Positions 26,525 to 35,129 of a stretch of DNA of 64,000 bases are shown here, piece by piece; the first letter of the stretch is position 1; the number at the start of each line of letters is the position of its first letter. The translations under genes and the position numbers were made by a program. The notes under the pieces are model-generated. The model made no database searches, was not told where the DNA came from, and worked only from the letters and a program-made list of their open reading frames with translations. This stretch comes from Acuticoccus sp051016205. Its GTDB lineage: Bacteria; Pseudomonadota; Alphaproteobacteria; Rhizobiales; Amorphaceae. The stretch is taken from assembly GCA_051016205.1 (NCBI GenBank), contig CP136534.1, positions 1,550,001-1,614,000 of the forward strand, in the 5' to 3' direction.

Positions 26525-26659
26525 GCAGAGTTGTGACTTAAATTGTTGAATTCTCAACAAGTGGAGAACATCAACGCACTCTATTGGCAGTGAGCTGGCG
26601 GAGGGAGAGGGGCTGAGGTCCAAAATTCTCCGCTCCGCTTCATGCCGAACGCCAGCCGT

Positions 26660-27190
26660 TCATCGCCTTGCGGCGGCCCGGCTCACCTCGATTGCGGCGC
26701 GGATAGCGGCGCCGAGGGCCTCGTCCGAAACATTTTCGGCGAGCTCGGTTGGCGCAAGACCCTTGATGCCGCCGAAGCCGCCCCGGCCCTCGTACCTCAT
26801 CGGAATGAGGCTGATGGTCCCGTCCTTCAGCCTCAGCGACACATCGCCGGCACCGTTGTAGAGCGCTTTGGTGGTCTTCACGCCGGCGCGCGCCTTCAAC
26901 TTATTCTCAAGCTCCTTGCCGTCAAGCTGCTTCGAGTACTCATCCACACGATCCCAATCCGGGTGTTCGGGGCCGATGAAGCGGCTGGCAAGCAAAGCCT
27001 CGCGTGCCGTTGCACCGAGTTCGGTATCGCTGAGGTCGGCCGGATGATCCATGTCGATCCCGTCGGGGTCCAGCAAACACGCACCGTACACCGCCCAGGA
27101 GGTGATCTGATAGAAGGCGCGAAACGCGGTCACGCTCGCCACCTTAGATTCTTCCGGCGGCGGTGGATTGAAAGGCTTCTTCATGGTCAT
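26660..27190 (-). CDS. Probable CDI-type immunity protein paired with the MuF toxin
   Basis: The 176-residue protein is encoded directly after the toxin gene with an ATGA overlap (start ATG 27190; ATG 27184 is also possible). It is acidic, without signal peptide or membrane segment. The C-terminal half (KTTKALYNGAGDVSLRLKDG, then SLIPMRYEG and ALGAAIRAAIEVSRA) resembles the layout I know from a family of contact-dependent inhibition immunity proteins, where a K-A-L-Y block, a D-G-x-I-x-L-x-P strand and an I-G-x-A-I-R-x-A-L end recur. Position and pattern both suggest an antidote to the neighbouring nuclease domain; this is inference from pattern memory. Confidence 0.65.
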   Translation of the reverse strand: MTMKKPFNPPPPEESKVASVTAFRAFYQITSWAVYGACLLDPDGIDMDHPADLSDTELGATAREALLASRFIGPEHPDWDRVDEYSKQLDGKELENKLKARAGVKTTKALYNGAGDVSLRLKDGTISLIPMRYEGRGGFGGIKGLAPTELAENVSDEALGAAIRAAIEVSRAAARR

Positions 27191-28620
27191 TCGATGATCG
27201 TAACCTCCAGTTCGATCCATTTGCTTTCTGCGTAAGTTCGCGCACGATTGATCTCACGCATTTGCTCGGCCGTCGTCCCTGACGGTATCGCGAGGACGAC
27301 GCGGCGTCGCTCGATCTGGCCAGGCAGAATTCGGTACTTGGGAACACTGCGGCTGTCGAACTCGGCCGCGAGCTTGATGTAGCGTTTCAGAGTGTAGAAG
27401 ATGCGCCGCGGGTCGCGTGCGTAACCAGGCGCTCGGGTGTTCAGCGTCTTGGCGCTCGTCGCGACGCGAGTCACCCTGTCAAAGAAATCGAAGGTCTTGA
27501 AGTTCCGCGCGCGCTCCTCGATCCAGTCGCCGAGGCCGCCGCGCTCGGCCAGATGGCGCTCCCAGGAAGCCCCCTGCTCCTTGATCGGGCCGCCCCAAGG
27601 GATGCCGGGGTCCGGGATGCGCGCCCAGTCGCCATCCGGAGATATGGTCCTGGCACGGGCGGCTTGATCGGCAAGACCGTCCGCCGCGACGTCGTCGGGG
27701 AGCGTACCACGCCGGCGCAGGAGCCGCGCGATCAGCGCGCGTGCGGCCACCCCGCCGGACACAAGCGCCGAAAGCCCGTAGAGCGCCGCCAGCGTGCGCA
27801 TGCGGCTGCGCTCAGAATAGGCCGCCACGACGTCGGCCCGGGTCGCAACGCCCCGGCGATGGGCTGCGGCAAGCGCCTCGGGCCGGGCCTCGATGGCCCG
27901 CACGGCGTCGAACAGTGCCAGAGCCAGCTCTGGGGCATCGCCCAGCGTCGCCGCGAGGTCGTCGACCCAAGCCTCGACATTGCCGAGCAGCCCGTCGCGG
28001 CGCGTCTGCTCCGCCTCGTCGAGCCCAGTGAGTTGCTCTTTGACGATGAGGTAACCGAGCGTCGCCGCCTCGCTCGCTTCAAGCAGTGCCCAAAGATCGT
28101 CGAGCGAGGGAACGAGGTCGGACAAAAATGCCTGGACGCCATCGATCGCGCCGTCCCAAACGGCGTCGTCGATCGCGCTGTCGTAGGCGGCATCGAGGGT
28201 CGGCACCCATTCCGGCTCATCGACGAGGAGCGGCTCGGCGACGCAGCGGCAGTTGTGGGCCTCGCCGGGGTGGCCGTCCTCCGGCGGCTCGTCCCACCAG
28301 AAGACGTTGTCGTCGTTGCTGGCGTGGCTGTCGCGGACCCGCTCGTCGTCGCGGCTGAGCCAGGTGTATCGGTCGATGCCGAGCATCTGCTGCCGTTCGG
28401 CGTTGATGCGCCCGGCGAACTCGCGAACGGCAGCGGTTTCGCGAACGTACTCGACTGGAGCGACAACGATCGGTGCGTCTTGTCCGTCCGCGCCCTCACC
28501 CGACTTCCGAGAGGGTGCCGTGTGCAGATCCCACCGCGCGAGCGCCTCCTGCAAGAGATCCTCCACGTCCGGAAGGTCCTCTGGGCGAAGCGCCAACGCC
28601 GCAAGCTTTGCGAGCAGCAT
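27187..28620 (-). CDS. MuF-like phage head protein fragment fused to a CdiA-type nuclease toxin domain
   Basis: The 477-residue product has three parts. Residues about 84-130 carry a Mu gpF/SPP1 gp7-like head-protein motif: YTWLSRDDERVRDSHA, a tryptophan-rich DNVFWWDEPPEDGHPGE and the cysteine pair AHNCRC. Residues about 130-335 are an alanine- and acid-rich linker with one hydrophobic stretch (LAALYGLSALVSGGVAA). Residues about 340-477 match a CdiA C-terminal toxin domain: IPWGGPIKEQG, ERARNFKTFDFFDRV, then ATSAKTLN. Aspartates 378/381 and lysine 391 suit a PD-(D/E)xK-like nuclease centre. The domain order is that of MuF polymorphic toxins of temperate phages. The N-terminus is short for a MuF protein, and an in-frame stretch upstream is cut off by TGA at 28720-28722, so the gene may be truncated. 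Cellular target (tRNA or DNA) unknown. Confidence 0.78.
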   Translation of the reverse strand: MLLAKLAALALRPEDLPDVEDLLQEALARWDLHTAPSRKSGEGADGQDAPIVVAPVEYVRETAAVREFAGRINAERQQMLGIDRYTWLSRDDERVRDSHASNDDNVFWWDEPPEDGHPGEAHNCRCVAEPLLVDEPEWVPTLDAAYDSAIDDAVWDGAIDGVQAFLSDLVPSLDDLWALLEASEAATLGYLIVKEQLTGLDEAEQTRRDGLLGNVEAWVDDLAATLGDAPELALALFDAVRAIEARPEALAAAHRRGVATRADVVAAYSERSRMRTLAALYGLSALVSGGVAARALIARLLRRRGTLPDDVAADGLADQAARARTISPDGDWARIPDPGIPWGGPIKEQGASWERHLAERGGLGDWIEERARNFKTFDFFDRVTRVATSAKTLNTRAPGYARDPRRIFYTLKRYIKLAAEFDSRSVPKYRILPGQIERRRVVLAIPSGTTAEQMREINRARTYAESKWIELEVTIIE

Positions 28621-28809
28621 GGCGTCGTTGGCGGCGACCTCGGCTCTGAGACGCCGCTCAAACTGTGCGCGGGCGGTCGTATGATCGAACGCGGCGGCGG
28701 ATTGTTGCTTTGCCTCGAGTCACGAGGCCTTCAGAAACGCAAATTGAAGGCGAGCGCACGCCAGGTCGGCTCGCAACGTCGTGAGTTCTCGTTGGTCGCA
28801 CCCCATCAT
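28621..28809 (-). pseudogene. Probable missing N-terminus of the MuF-like gene, interrupted by TGA
   Basis: The same frame as the MuF-toxin gene continues upstream. ATG 28809, with AGGGA about ten bases before it, opens a stretch reading QRELTTLRADLACARLQF. It runs to an in-frame TGA at 28720-28722, and from there the frame stays open (KQQSAAAFDHTTARAQFERR) into the annotated start. No start codon lies between that TGA and ATG 28620, and 28620 itself has no good ribosome site. The simplest reading is one longer gene broken by a nonsense mutation. Confidence 0.5.
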
Positions 28810-28940
28810 CCCACCGTTCCCTGCCTGGTTGGAACGCAGAATGCGGCACATTGAGCAACCGGGGACAAGTTAAATTGGATCAACAGCCCAGCGTTGATTA
28901 GCTAGGAGCGAGTTCGACCCCAGATCCTCTCGCTTGGGTG

Positions 28941-29030
28941 TGGCGGAGAGACAGGGATTCGAACCCTGGGTACGCTTGCGCGCACAACGGTTTTCGAGAC
29001 CGCCCCGTTCGACCGCTCCGGCACCTCTCC
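28941..29030 (-). tRNA. tRNA-Ser (anticodon CGA)
   Basis: Read on the minus strand, the 90-base gene starts GGAGAGGTGCCGGAG and ends with the T arm GGTTCGAATCC, an acceptor strand complementary to the start, and an encoded CCA. The anticodon stem GCGGT/ACCGT encloses the loop CTCGAAA, giving anticodon CGA (28994-28996) that reads UCG serine codons. The long variable arm (class II) confirms serine. Its 3' end faces the decayed integrase and toxin genes, so it is the likely attachment site of that element. I saw no second copy of the tRNA 3' end to the left. Confidence 0.96.
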
Positions 29031-29182
29031 TGCGGCGTGGCGGACAATAGGGGCAGGGACGCGACCTCGCAAGAGATTGTCTCGGATCAGAGCGTCCCAT
29101 GGCGCTTCCGACACAAAAGGGTCAGCGCCACCGCGCGTTTCCGCGCCAGAACCGCCCGTACGCTACACCGAAGAGCACCCGG

Positions 29183-29656
29183 CTACTGCGGCTTTCGGTC
29201 GAGGATGACGCTGAACGAGATGCCGTCTGAAAAACCGCTGTAGGTGAGGTGCAGCTGGCCGTCGTCATATTCCCCCATAAAGAAGCCGGTGTTGGCGGTC
29301 TCTGTTGGAGGAGGGCCTGCTCCTGTGATGATCAACCGGGAGTGGTCTTCAAGGTCAAAAGCGCCGGTGCCGTGTTCAACGACCCAGTCGGGCTCGGAGG
29401 CGCGTTTCCATCGGTTCTCCACCCAAATCAAATGGTCGTCCTGCCGGTAGACCTCCATTTCCATCGATGTGTCGACCGCTTGGTCGGGATAGACAGGGTG
29501 GCTGCGCGGGAAAGCCACTTTGTAAGTTCCCACCCAAGTGCCTTCGATGGAAGGGGCGCTGTCGTCCGCCGCAACAGGTGTGATTGCGATGCCGCCGAGT
29601 AGGCCCGCAAGAACGGCGAATGTCGCGCATCGATGAAAATAGAAATGTCGCATCAT
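29183..29656 (-). CDS. Hypothetical secreted protein
   Basis: The likely start ATG 29656 gives 157 residues beginning with a signal peptide (CATFAVLAGLLGGIAIT, cut near PVAADD). The mature part is beta-rich: EGTWVGTYKVAFPRSHPV, HLIWVENRWKRASEPDWV, FDLEDHSRLIITGAG and a final GQLHLTYSGFSDGISFSVIL. This looks like a small beta-barrel of the kind that reports 'effect size' domains, but I do not recognise a family. The frame stays open upstream to 29782 without signal-like sequence. It is a single gene next to the tRNA with no operon partners. Confidence 0.55.
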   Translation of the reverse strand: MMRHFYFHRCATFAVLAGLLGGIAITPVAADDSAPSIEGTWVGTYKVAFPRSHPVYPDQAVDTSMEMEVYRQDDHLIWVENRWKRASEPDWVVEHGTGAFDLEDHSRLIITGAGPPPTETANTGFFMGEYDDGQLHLTYSGFSDGISFSVILDRKPQ

Positions 29657-30110
29657 GAGCGTCCCGTCCATCGAAGTTGTAAGACTTCCCAACAGCTTGT
29701 GATACTTCGCGCAGGTACAGCTCCCGCGTGCGGTACATCCTTGCACCAACATTCTTGTCCGTCGAGGGCCGCTGCAAAGCATCGGCCGGAAAAAACAGGG
29801 TGATGCTGACGATCGCTAGCCCCGCCTTCATCGACGGGTCTTAAAGGACGCTCACCCAATCGCTGATCACATTAGCTCTTGGCCGGTGCGCACGATGCGC
29901 GCCGATAGCACCTCTACAACCGAACCCAATGACTGCCTGAGCTTCATAGACGATGTCGACACCGACTTCGGTGATCTGTCACAACGCGCGACAACCATCG
30001 GGCCACTGGACCAAAGACCCTCAGGCCTCTGCCACTTCCGGTCGGAAGGTCTGAACGAGCACACCATCGAGTCTCACACCGACCCACGCATCGACGACCG
30101 TCTGCTGCTC
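29657..30110. other. Intergenic interval, nothing recognised
   Basis: This stretch of about 450 bases lies between the secreted-protein gene and the end of the peptidase gene, both on the minus strand. Short frames exist on both strands, but none has a signal peptide, domain motif or credible ribosome site. The region is somewhat poorer in GC than the flanking genes. No tRNA or terminator hairpin was seen. Confidence 0.4.
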
Positions 30111-32255
30111 CTATTGTGCAGCGACGCATGCGGGGTGCGGCGACCCCTCGACAGCTGACGGTGCGGCGATCGTCTGGCGCAAGAAAGCAAGGCCCATCGC
30201 AAGCTCACGCGCCCTTTCACCTGTGGAACCGCCGCCACCGTGGCCGCCATCGCCGAACTGGTGAAACAAAGGCTCGTGCCCGTGGGCGCGCAACCGGGCG
30301 CAAAGGCGCATGGCATGAGACGGGTCCACTCGGTCATCGCTCTTGGAGGTTTCGATGTAGGTGGGCGGGTACGTCACCTCGGTGTGCGGCGCAACATTGT
30401 GGATGGGGGAGTAGGCCTTAAGCCACGCACGATCCTCCGCCTGCTCGGGGTTGCCGTACTCGTCAATCCAAGCTTTTCCCGCCTCGAAGGCATGAAAGCG
30501 CAGCATGTCGGTAAGGGGAACCACGGACCAGATGGCACCAAAAAGATCGGGGTAGCGGGTCAGCATCACGGCCGTCAGAAGGCCACCATTGCTGGCACCG
30601 CGGCAGGCAACCATATGGGGCTGCGTGATGCCTCGGCGGGTGAGGTCGCGTGCCACAGCGGCAAAATCTTCGAACGCGCGGGGCCTGTTTTCGCGCATGG
30701 CCGACTTGTGCCAGCCGGGTCCGAATTCCGACCCACCCCGGATATGGGCCAGAACGTAAGCGCCACCACGCTCCACCCAGAGCTTGCCCCAAAGGCCCAG
30801 ATATCCAGGCGCCACCGACGTGCCGAAACCGCCATACGCGTACATCAACACAGGGCAGTCGCTTGATGCTGCCCCCTTGGGAAGCACCAGACGGTAGGGA
30901 ACCTCGGTGCCATCGTCGGAGGTTGCGGTGAGAATCTGCGCCTGCGCGCAATTGGCGTCGAACCGGTCAGGCTCGCGTCCGATCAAAGCAAAGCGTGCGC
31001 CGGCCGGGCCGTCATCAAGGTCGAACCAGTAGACGGCGGGTGGCTGAAGCAGCCCTTGCGTGTAGAGCTGAAGGGAATCATCACCCGCCTGGGGCTCGGC
31101 ATGGCGCTGGACGATGGCGATCATGTCGCACGCCTCTGGCAGACCCACTTTTTGTGGTGCCGCATCCACATCGTGCAGCGAAAGGGCGTAGAGGGAGGGC
31201 GTCAGGTTGTCCTCAACGGTGAATACCAGCCAGTCGCCCAAAAGCTTCACGCCGCGCCAATCAAGCACCTTTCGCTCCGACGGGCGGAATGCGACGCGAT
31301 GCTCGGCCTGACCCGCCCGGGTCGCCCCATGGCTGCACACCACCAGCGCGCCACAAAGGGGGTCGGCTTCATCGCGCGGGTGATAGGCGTAGTGGGTCTT
31401 GGAGAATGTCACGTACGCATCGTTGGGTGTTTCCGCCTGCCAGCGTGCACCGTCGTCTGTGAGGCAGGTCAGCGCCATCTTGCCGAGGTCGACCACCTGG
31501 CGTATCACGATCAAAGGCGCCTCCACCCCACGGATGAAGGCATGGGCCCAAATGCCGACGTCGGTCGGGTTGCCCTCAAACACCACAGGCGCGTCGGACA
31601 AAGAGGTTCCCCGCTTCAACCGCTTGGCCACCCGCGGCCAGCCCGCCCGCGTCGCCCCGCCATCGCTGGATGTGCATACGAGGATTTCGCCAGGGCCAAG
31701 CCAGCACACATTGGCCTTTTCGGCGGGAAGGTCGAACCCGTCCTCCACGAAAGCCTTGGTCTCGCAGTTAAACTCGATGAAGCGCCAGCGGTCCGACCCC
31801 CCGTCTGAGAGCGCAATCAGCACACGGTCGGGATCGAACGGTGCTGTCACGGCACCGCGCCAATGCCACACACGGTCCTCCCGCGCGCAAAAGGCGTCAA
31901 GATCGAACACGCTCTCCCATGGTCCATCGGAAGCGGGACGGCCCTTGGCAGGAATGCGACGCCACACGCCGCGCGGGTTGGTGCGCGTGCGCTCAAAACT
32001 GTAGAGCCAATCGCCGCGCTGGGCGGTGTGGATCAGCTTGTCGGTGTCTTCAAGGATCGAGCGAATGGCGGCTGTGTCGGACCGAAACGTCTCGTCGGCC
32101 AACAGGTCGGCGGACCGTGCGTTCTCCCTGGCCACGAACGCGTCGATGGCCGCACAATCATTCTCAAGCTCAAGAAACTCGCCCGCAGGCTGAATGGACG
32201 TCGGCAATGGCATGGGATGGTTACTCGGATGGAAGTCACTACTTATGGTCACCAT
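30111..32255 (-). CDS. Prolyl oligopeptidase family serine peptidase (S9A)
   Basis: The 714-residue protein has the N-terminal cap of the S9A family, a beta-propeller and a C-terminal alpha/beta hydrolase domain. The nucleophile is in ACRGASNGGLL (G-x-S-N-G-G), the acid in TSKSDDRVDPSHA and the histidine in FGDGGHGGG. The segment VLMYAYGGFGTSVAPGY forms the oxyanion region. No signal peptide is present, so it is probably cytosolic and cleaves short proline-containing peptides. ATG 32255 lacks a clear ribosome site and ATG 32213 is an alternative. It stands as the last gene of a leftward pair with an unrecognised gene. Confidence 0.9.
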   Translation of the reverse strand: MVTISSDFHPSNHPMPLPTSIQPAGEFLELENDCAAIDAFVARENARSADLLADETFRSDTAAIRSILEDTDKLIHTAQRGDWLYSFERTRTNPRGVWRRIPAKGRPASDGPWESVFDLDAFCAREDRVWHWRGAVTAPFDPDRVLIALSDGGSDRWRFIEFNCETKAFVEDGFDLPAEKANVCWLGPGEILVCTSSDGGATRAGWPRVAKRLKRGTSLSDAPVVFEGNPTDVGIWAHAFIRGVEAPLIVIRQVVDLGKMALTCLTDDGARWQAETPNDAYVTFSKTHYAYHPRDEADPLCGALVVCSHGATRAGQAEHRVAFRPSERKVLDWRGVKLLGDWLVFTVEDNLTPSLYALSLHDVDAAPQKVGLPEACDMIAIVQRHAEPQAGDDSLQLYTQGLLQPPAVYWFDLDDGPAGARFALIGREPDRFDANCAQAQILTATSDDGTEVPYRLVLPKGAASSDCPVLMYAYGGFGTSVAPGYLGLWGKLWVERGGAYVLAHIRGGSEFGPGWHKSAMRENRPRAFEDFAAVARDLTRRGITQPHMVACRGASNGGLLTAVMLTRYPDLFGAIWSVVPLTDMLRFHAFEAGKAWIDEYGNPEQAEDRAWLKAYSPIHNVAPHTEVTYPPTYIETSKSDDRVDPSHAMRLCARLRAHGHEPLFHQFGDGGHGGGGSTGERARELAMGLAFLRQTIAAPSAVEGSPHPACVAAQ

Positions 32256-32362
32256 AAGGCAAAATAGTAGCAGAGGCCAACCAATTCGATCTTGCGTTGT
32301 GTCAATCCCATGAGATCAAACGCCCGCACTCGGCGGGCATCGGGGCCGGGCTGAAACCGCAC

Positions 32363-33127
32363 TCAGCCGAGCGCTGCTTGTGGGATCGGCACCCAGTTGC
32401 GCCCTGCTGCCTGTTCGATGTCCCCGGTCTTGGCAAACACCTCGGCAGGCGCCAAGGCATTCATCACGGCCGATTGCGCGGCCTGAAGGTCGGCAAGACT
32501 TGCCACCTGAGGGTTTTCCACCAAGCGCAGCGCAATGCCGCCCCAAGGTGTTGTGTTGGCGGGAACGCCGGCATCGAGGAGCCGCTCGCGACCGAAAAGG
32601 CCAACGAGGTGTGGGCCGAACACGGTGAGCGCGGCGACCCCCGGCGGCCCGAACCGCTGAAGCTCGTGAAACACGACGATCCCCGCTTCGCTGTAGGCCT
32701 GGCTCGCCTCACCAAGATCCCAGATCGGGTGAACCAGCCCGTACTGTGCCTCGAGGGCATTTGCCAAGTGTTCGCCGAACGCGAAGATCGGAGCGCGGTG
32801 CTGGTCTTTCAAACCACTCCATCGCAGCTTCACATGGCATAGGCCGCCAGGGTTCTTGCGCGCGCTCATGGTGTTGACGTGGCCCGCAAGGCGGGGCGGG
32901 GAACCCCGCTTCATGTTGAGGACGAAGTCGCTGCGGCCGAAGCCTGCCACCAGATCGCGAAGCCCGTTCCCATCCAATGGCCGTTGGCGTTTCTCGTCGA
33001 TGCCAAATTCGGTCGGCGCCACCAAGGGGTGGGCATTCGAGGCATCGATCAGCGCCTCGATCCCACGCGGCGATAAGGGGTCGATGGAGGTGCCCACATA
33101 GACCTCGACGCGATCTGGAACGCTCAT
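32363..33127 (-). CDS. Protein of unknown function, divergent from the WD40 gene
   Basis: ATG 33127, preceded by GGGGAGTGAGG, gives 254 residues starting MSVPDRVEVYVGTSIDPLSP. There is no signal peptide or membrane segment. Visible features are PTEFGIDEKRQRPL, a run of basic residues (FVLNMKRGSPPR), FGPPGVAALTVFGPHLVGLF and PWGGIALRLVENP near the end. The second half has the flavour of proteins that accompany polymorphic toxins as immunity factors, but I cannot name a family. It starts 70 bases from the divergent WD40 gene and ends about 108 bases before the peptidase start. Confidence 0.6.
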   Translation of the reverse strand: MSVPDRVEVYVGTSIDPLSPRGIEALIDASNAHPLVAPTEFGIDEKRQRPLDGNGLRDLVAGFGRSDFVLNMKRGSPPRLAGHVNTMSARKNPGGLCHVKLRWSGLKDQHRAPIFAFGEHLANALEAQYGLVHPIWDLGEASQAYSEAGIVVFHELQRFGPPGVAALTVFGPHLVGLFGRERLLDAGVPANTTPWGGIALRLVENPQVASLADLQAAQSAVMNALAPAEVFAKTGDIEQAAGRNWVPIPQAALG

Positions 33128-33197
33128 CGCCTCACTCCCCAAAACGCCAAGCCGGTCGTGCCGCACGATCGCCGATTTTGCCGTGCAGGTTCCCCCA

Positions 33198-35129
33198 ATG
33201 CTGGCCGATTGGTACGAGGCGACTGGCGCGAAATTGCGGCGCCTGGAGGCTCCGCGCGGGTTTGTGGGGCGCGCATCTTTGTCTCCCTGCGGCACCACCC
33301 TCTTGATCGCGACGTTGAGCGGCGATGTGCACGTTTTCCACGTCGAAACTGCCAGCCCACGCATCACCCTTGAGGGACACCGCGGCGCCGTCGTCAGCGC
33401 GGCCTATGGGCGCGACGGCAAGGCGATCCTCACCGCGTCCCAAGATGGCACCGTGCGCCTTTGGCATGGTGAGACGGGGGAGGTGATGGCCACATGGTCG
33501 CTTCCCGAGCCACCCACAGGGGCTGCCTTTGCACCGGGCGGCGATACCATCCTCGCCGCCTCGCGCGACGGCATCTTGCGCTGCTGGCCCATGGATGGCG
33601 GGTCGGCGTCGCAGGTGTTCGCTGGCTTCGTTTTCAGACTGCCCCGGGCACCGATGGCCCCTGACGGTTCACTGACAGCAATACTGTCCACCGACGCCGT
33701 AGCGCTGGTTGACACCAGAACCGGCGATGTGGTGCGGCGCCTTCATGATGGGAGCGGTGCATCGGTCCGCACGGCAGCGTTCTCCCCCGATGGGCGCACT
33801 CTCATCACAGGCAGCCAAGATGGGCGTGCCCGCCTTTGGCCGGTGTCGCAGGACACGCCGCCAACCGTCTTGTGCGGCCATCGCGCGGCGGTGTTGGACG
33901 CTGACATGTCCCCCGATGGCACCATGGTCGCCACCGCTGGCGGATCGGACGGGACGGCACGGCTCTGGCGCACCTGTGACGGCGCCCTTCTCGGCGTCCT
34001 TCCAGGCAAGGCGCGCGATACTCAATCGGTCGCCTTCTCCCCTGACGGACGCCACCTTGCCATCGCCTCGTGGGACGGTATCGCGCGGCTTTTCGATGTC
34101 ACCACCCATGCCGTGCTCGGTGTTCTGGAGAAATGTTGGCTCGATGCGATCCACCCCGCTTTCTCCCCTGACGGCCAGCGCATTGTCACGGCCGCCTTCG
34201 GAGCCGCCGTCAGGGTCTGGGACGTTCTGTCAGGAGATGAGGTGATGGCGCTCCCCGAGGCCGACGGCCAACGCGTGTTCTTCTCTCCCTGCGGCGGGAT
34301 GATCCTCGTCGTCAAACAGGATGGCGTCCTAAAGGCGTTTGACGCGCGGACGGCCGAGGACCTCAACACCCTGGAAGGCCAAGAGGCTCCCGTGACGTGG
34401 GCTGCCTTTTCTGCCGATAGCAGGTCAATTGTTTCGGCGTCGGTGGATGGGATTGTGCGCGTCTGGTCCACATCGACTGGGGAGGCGCGCGTGATCGCCA
34501 AGCTTGCAAGACGCGGATCGCATAAGGTGGCGCTTTCACCAGACGGCGCCGCGCTTCTTGCCGCACCGACCCAAGGCGGCGACCTCCTCTGCCTTTCCTG
34601 CGAAGACGGCCGGGAGCTTTGGCGGCAGAAGGCAGACCAGCACGCCATCGGCCCATGCCCCTTCGCGCGCGAGGCAGGCCGGCTCATCAGCCTGACAGGG
34701 TCGGCCGAGGGTCGAACGGCCACCATCTTGTCTTGGCCGTCCGGCCGGTGCGAGCGCACCGTCGGTCAGGAGGCGATGGTGCGCTCGGCCGCCTTTTCGC
34801 CTGACGCCAGGCACACCGTGACCGGCAGTATCCATGGGACGGCAGAGGTCATCGATGCGGCCAACGGCACCACACGGGTTCGCCTCACCGGGCACAAGGC
34901 GGCGGTGTTGGACGCAGCGCTCTTTGACTATGGCAGACTGGCGGTGACGGCTTCGTTTGACCGAACAGCGCGGCTCTGGAGCGTTGCCACAGGCAAAGCG
35001 CTCGCCGAGGCTCGGTTCGACTTTGCACCCACCTCGCTCGCCATCGCAGGCGGCACGATCGTTTTCAGTGACACCATCGGTCAGCTCTTTCTTGCTGAAG
35101 TCCCCGTCAAAGATGGTTTTGCGCTGTGA
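33198..35129 (+). CDS. WD40-repeat beta-propeller protein
   Basis: The 643-residue protein consists almost entirely of WD40-like blades. Examples are RITLEGHRGAVVSAAYGRDG, ILTASQDGTVRLWHGETGE, MVATAGGSDGTARLWRTCDG, LAIASWDGIARLFDVTT and RLTGHKAAVLDAALFDYG. About a dozen blades suggest two propellers in tandem. No kinase, protease or TIR domain is attached and there is no signal peptide. WD40 proteins are binding scaffolds; the partner is not evident. ATG 33198 was chosen; GTG 33183 is in frame. Its 3' end overlaps the end of the opposing LytTR gene by 23 bases. Confidence 0.85.
   Translation: MLADWYEATGAKLRRLEAPRGFVGRASLSPCGTTLLIATLSGDVHVFHVETASPRITLEGHRGAVVSAAYGRDGKAILTASQDGTVRLWHGETGEVMATWSLPEPPTGAAFAPGGDTILAASRDGILRCWPMDGGSASQVFAGFVFRLPRAPMAPDGSLTAILSTDAVALVDTRTGDVVRRLHDGSGASVRTAAFSPDGRTLITGSQDGRARLWPVSQDTPPTVLCGHRAAVLDADMSPDGTMVATAGGSDGTARLWRTCDGALLGVLPGKARDTQSVAFSPDGRHLAIASWDGIARLFDVTTHAVLGVLEKCWLDAIHPAFSPDGQRIVTAAFGAAVRVWDVLSGDEVMALPEADGQRVFFSPCGGMILVVKQDGVLKAFDARTAEDLNTLEGQEAPVTWAAFSADSRSIVSASVDGIVRVWSTSTGEARVIAKLARRGSHKVALSPDGAALLAAPTQGGDLLCLSCEDGRELWRQKADQHAIGPCPFAREAGRLISLTGSAEGRTATILSWPSGRCERTVGQEAMVRSAAFSPDARHTVTGSIHGTAEVIDAANGTTRVRLTGHKAAVLDAALFDYGRLAVTASFDRTARLWSVATGKALAEARFDFAPTSLAIAGGTIVFSDTIGQLFLAEVPVKDGFAL

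Noticed and set aside
27553..28854. A 433-codon + strand open frame across the MuF-toxin region
   Set aside because: It is antisense to the minus-strand gene, has low-complexity composition typical of GC-rich shadow frames and no recognisable domain, while the minus strand shows clear MuF and toxin motifs.
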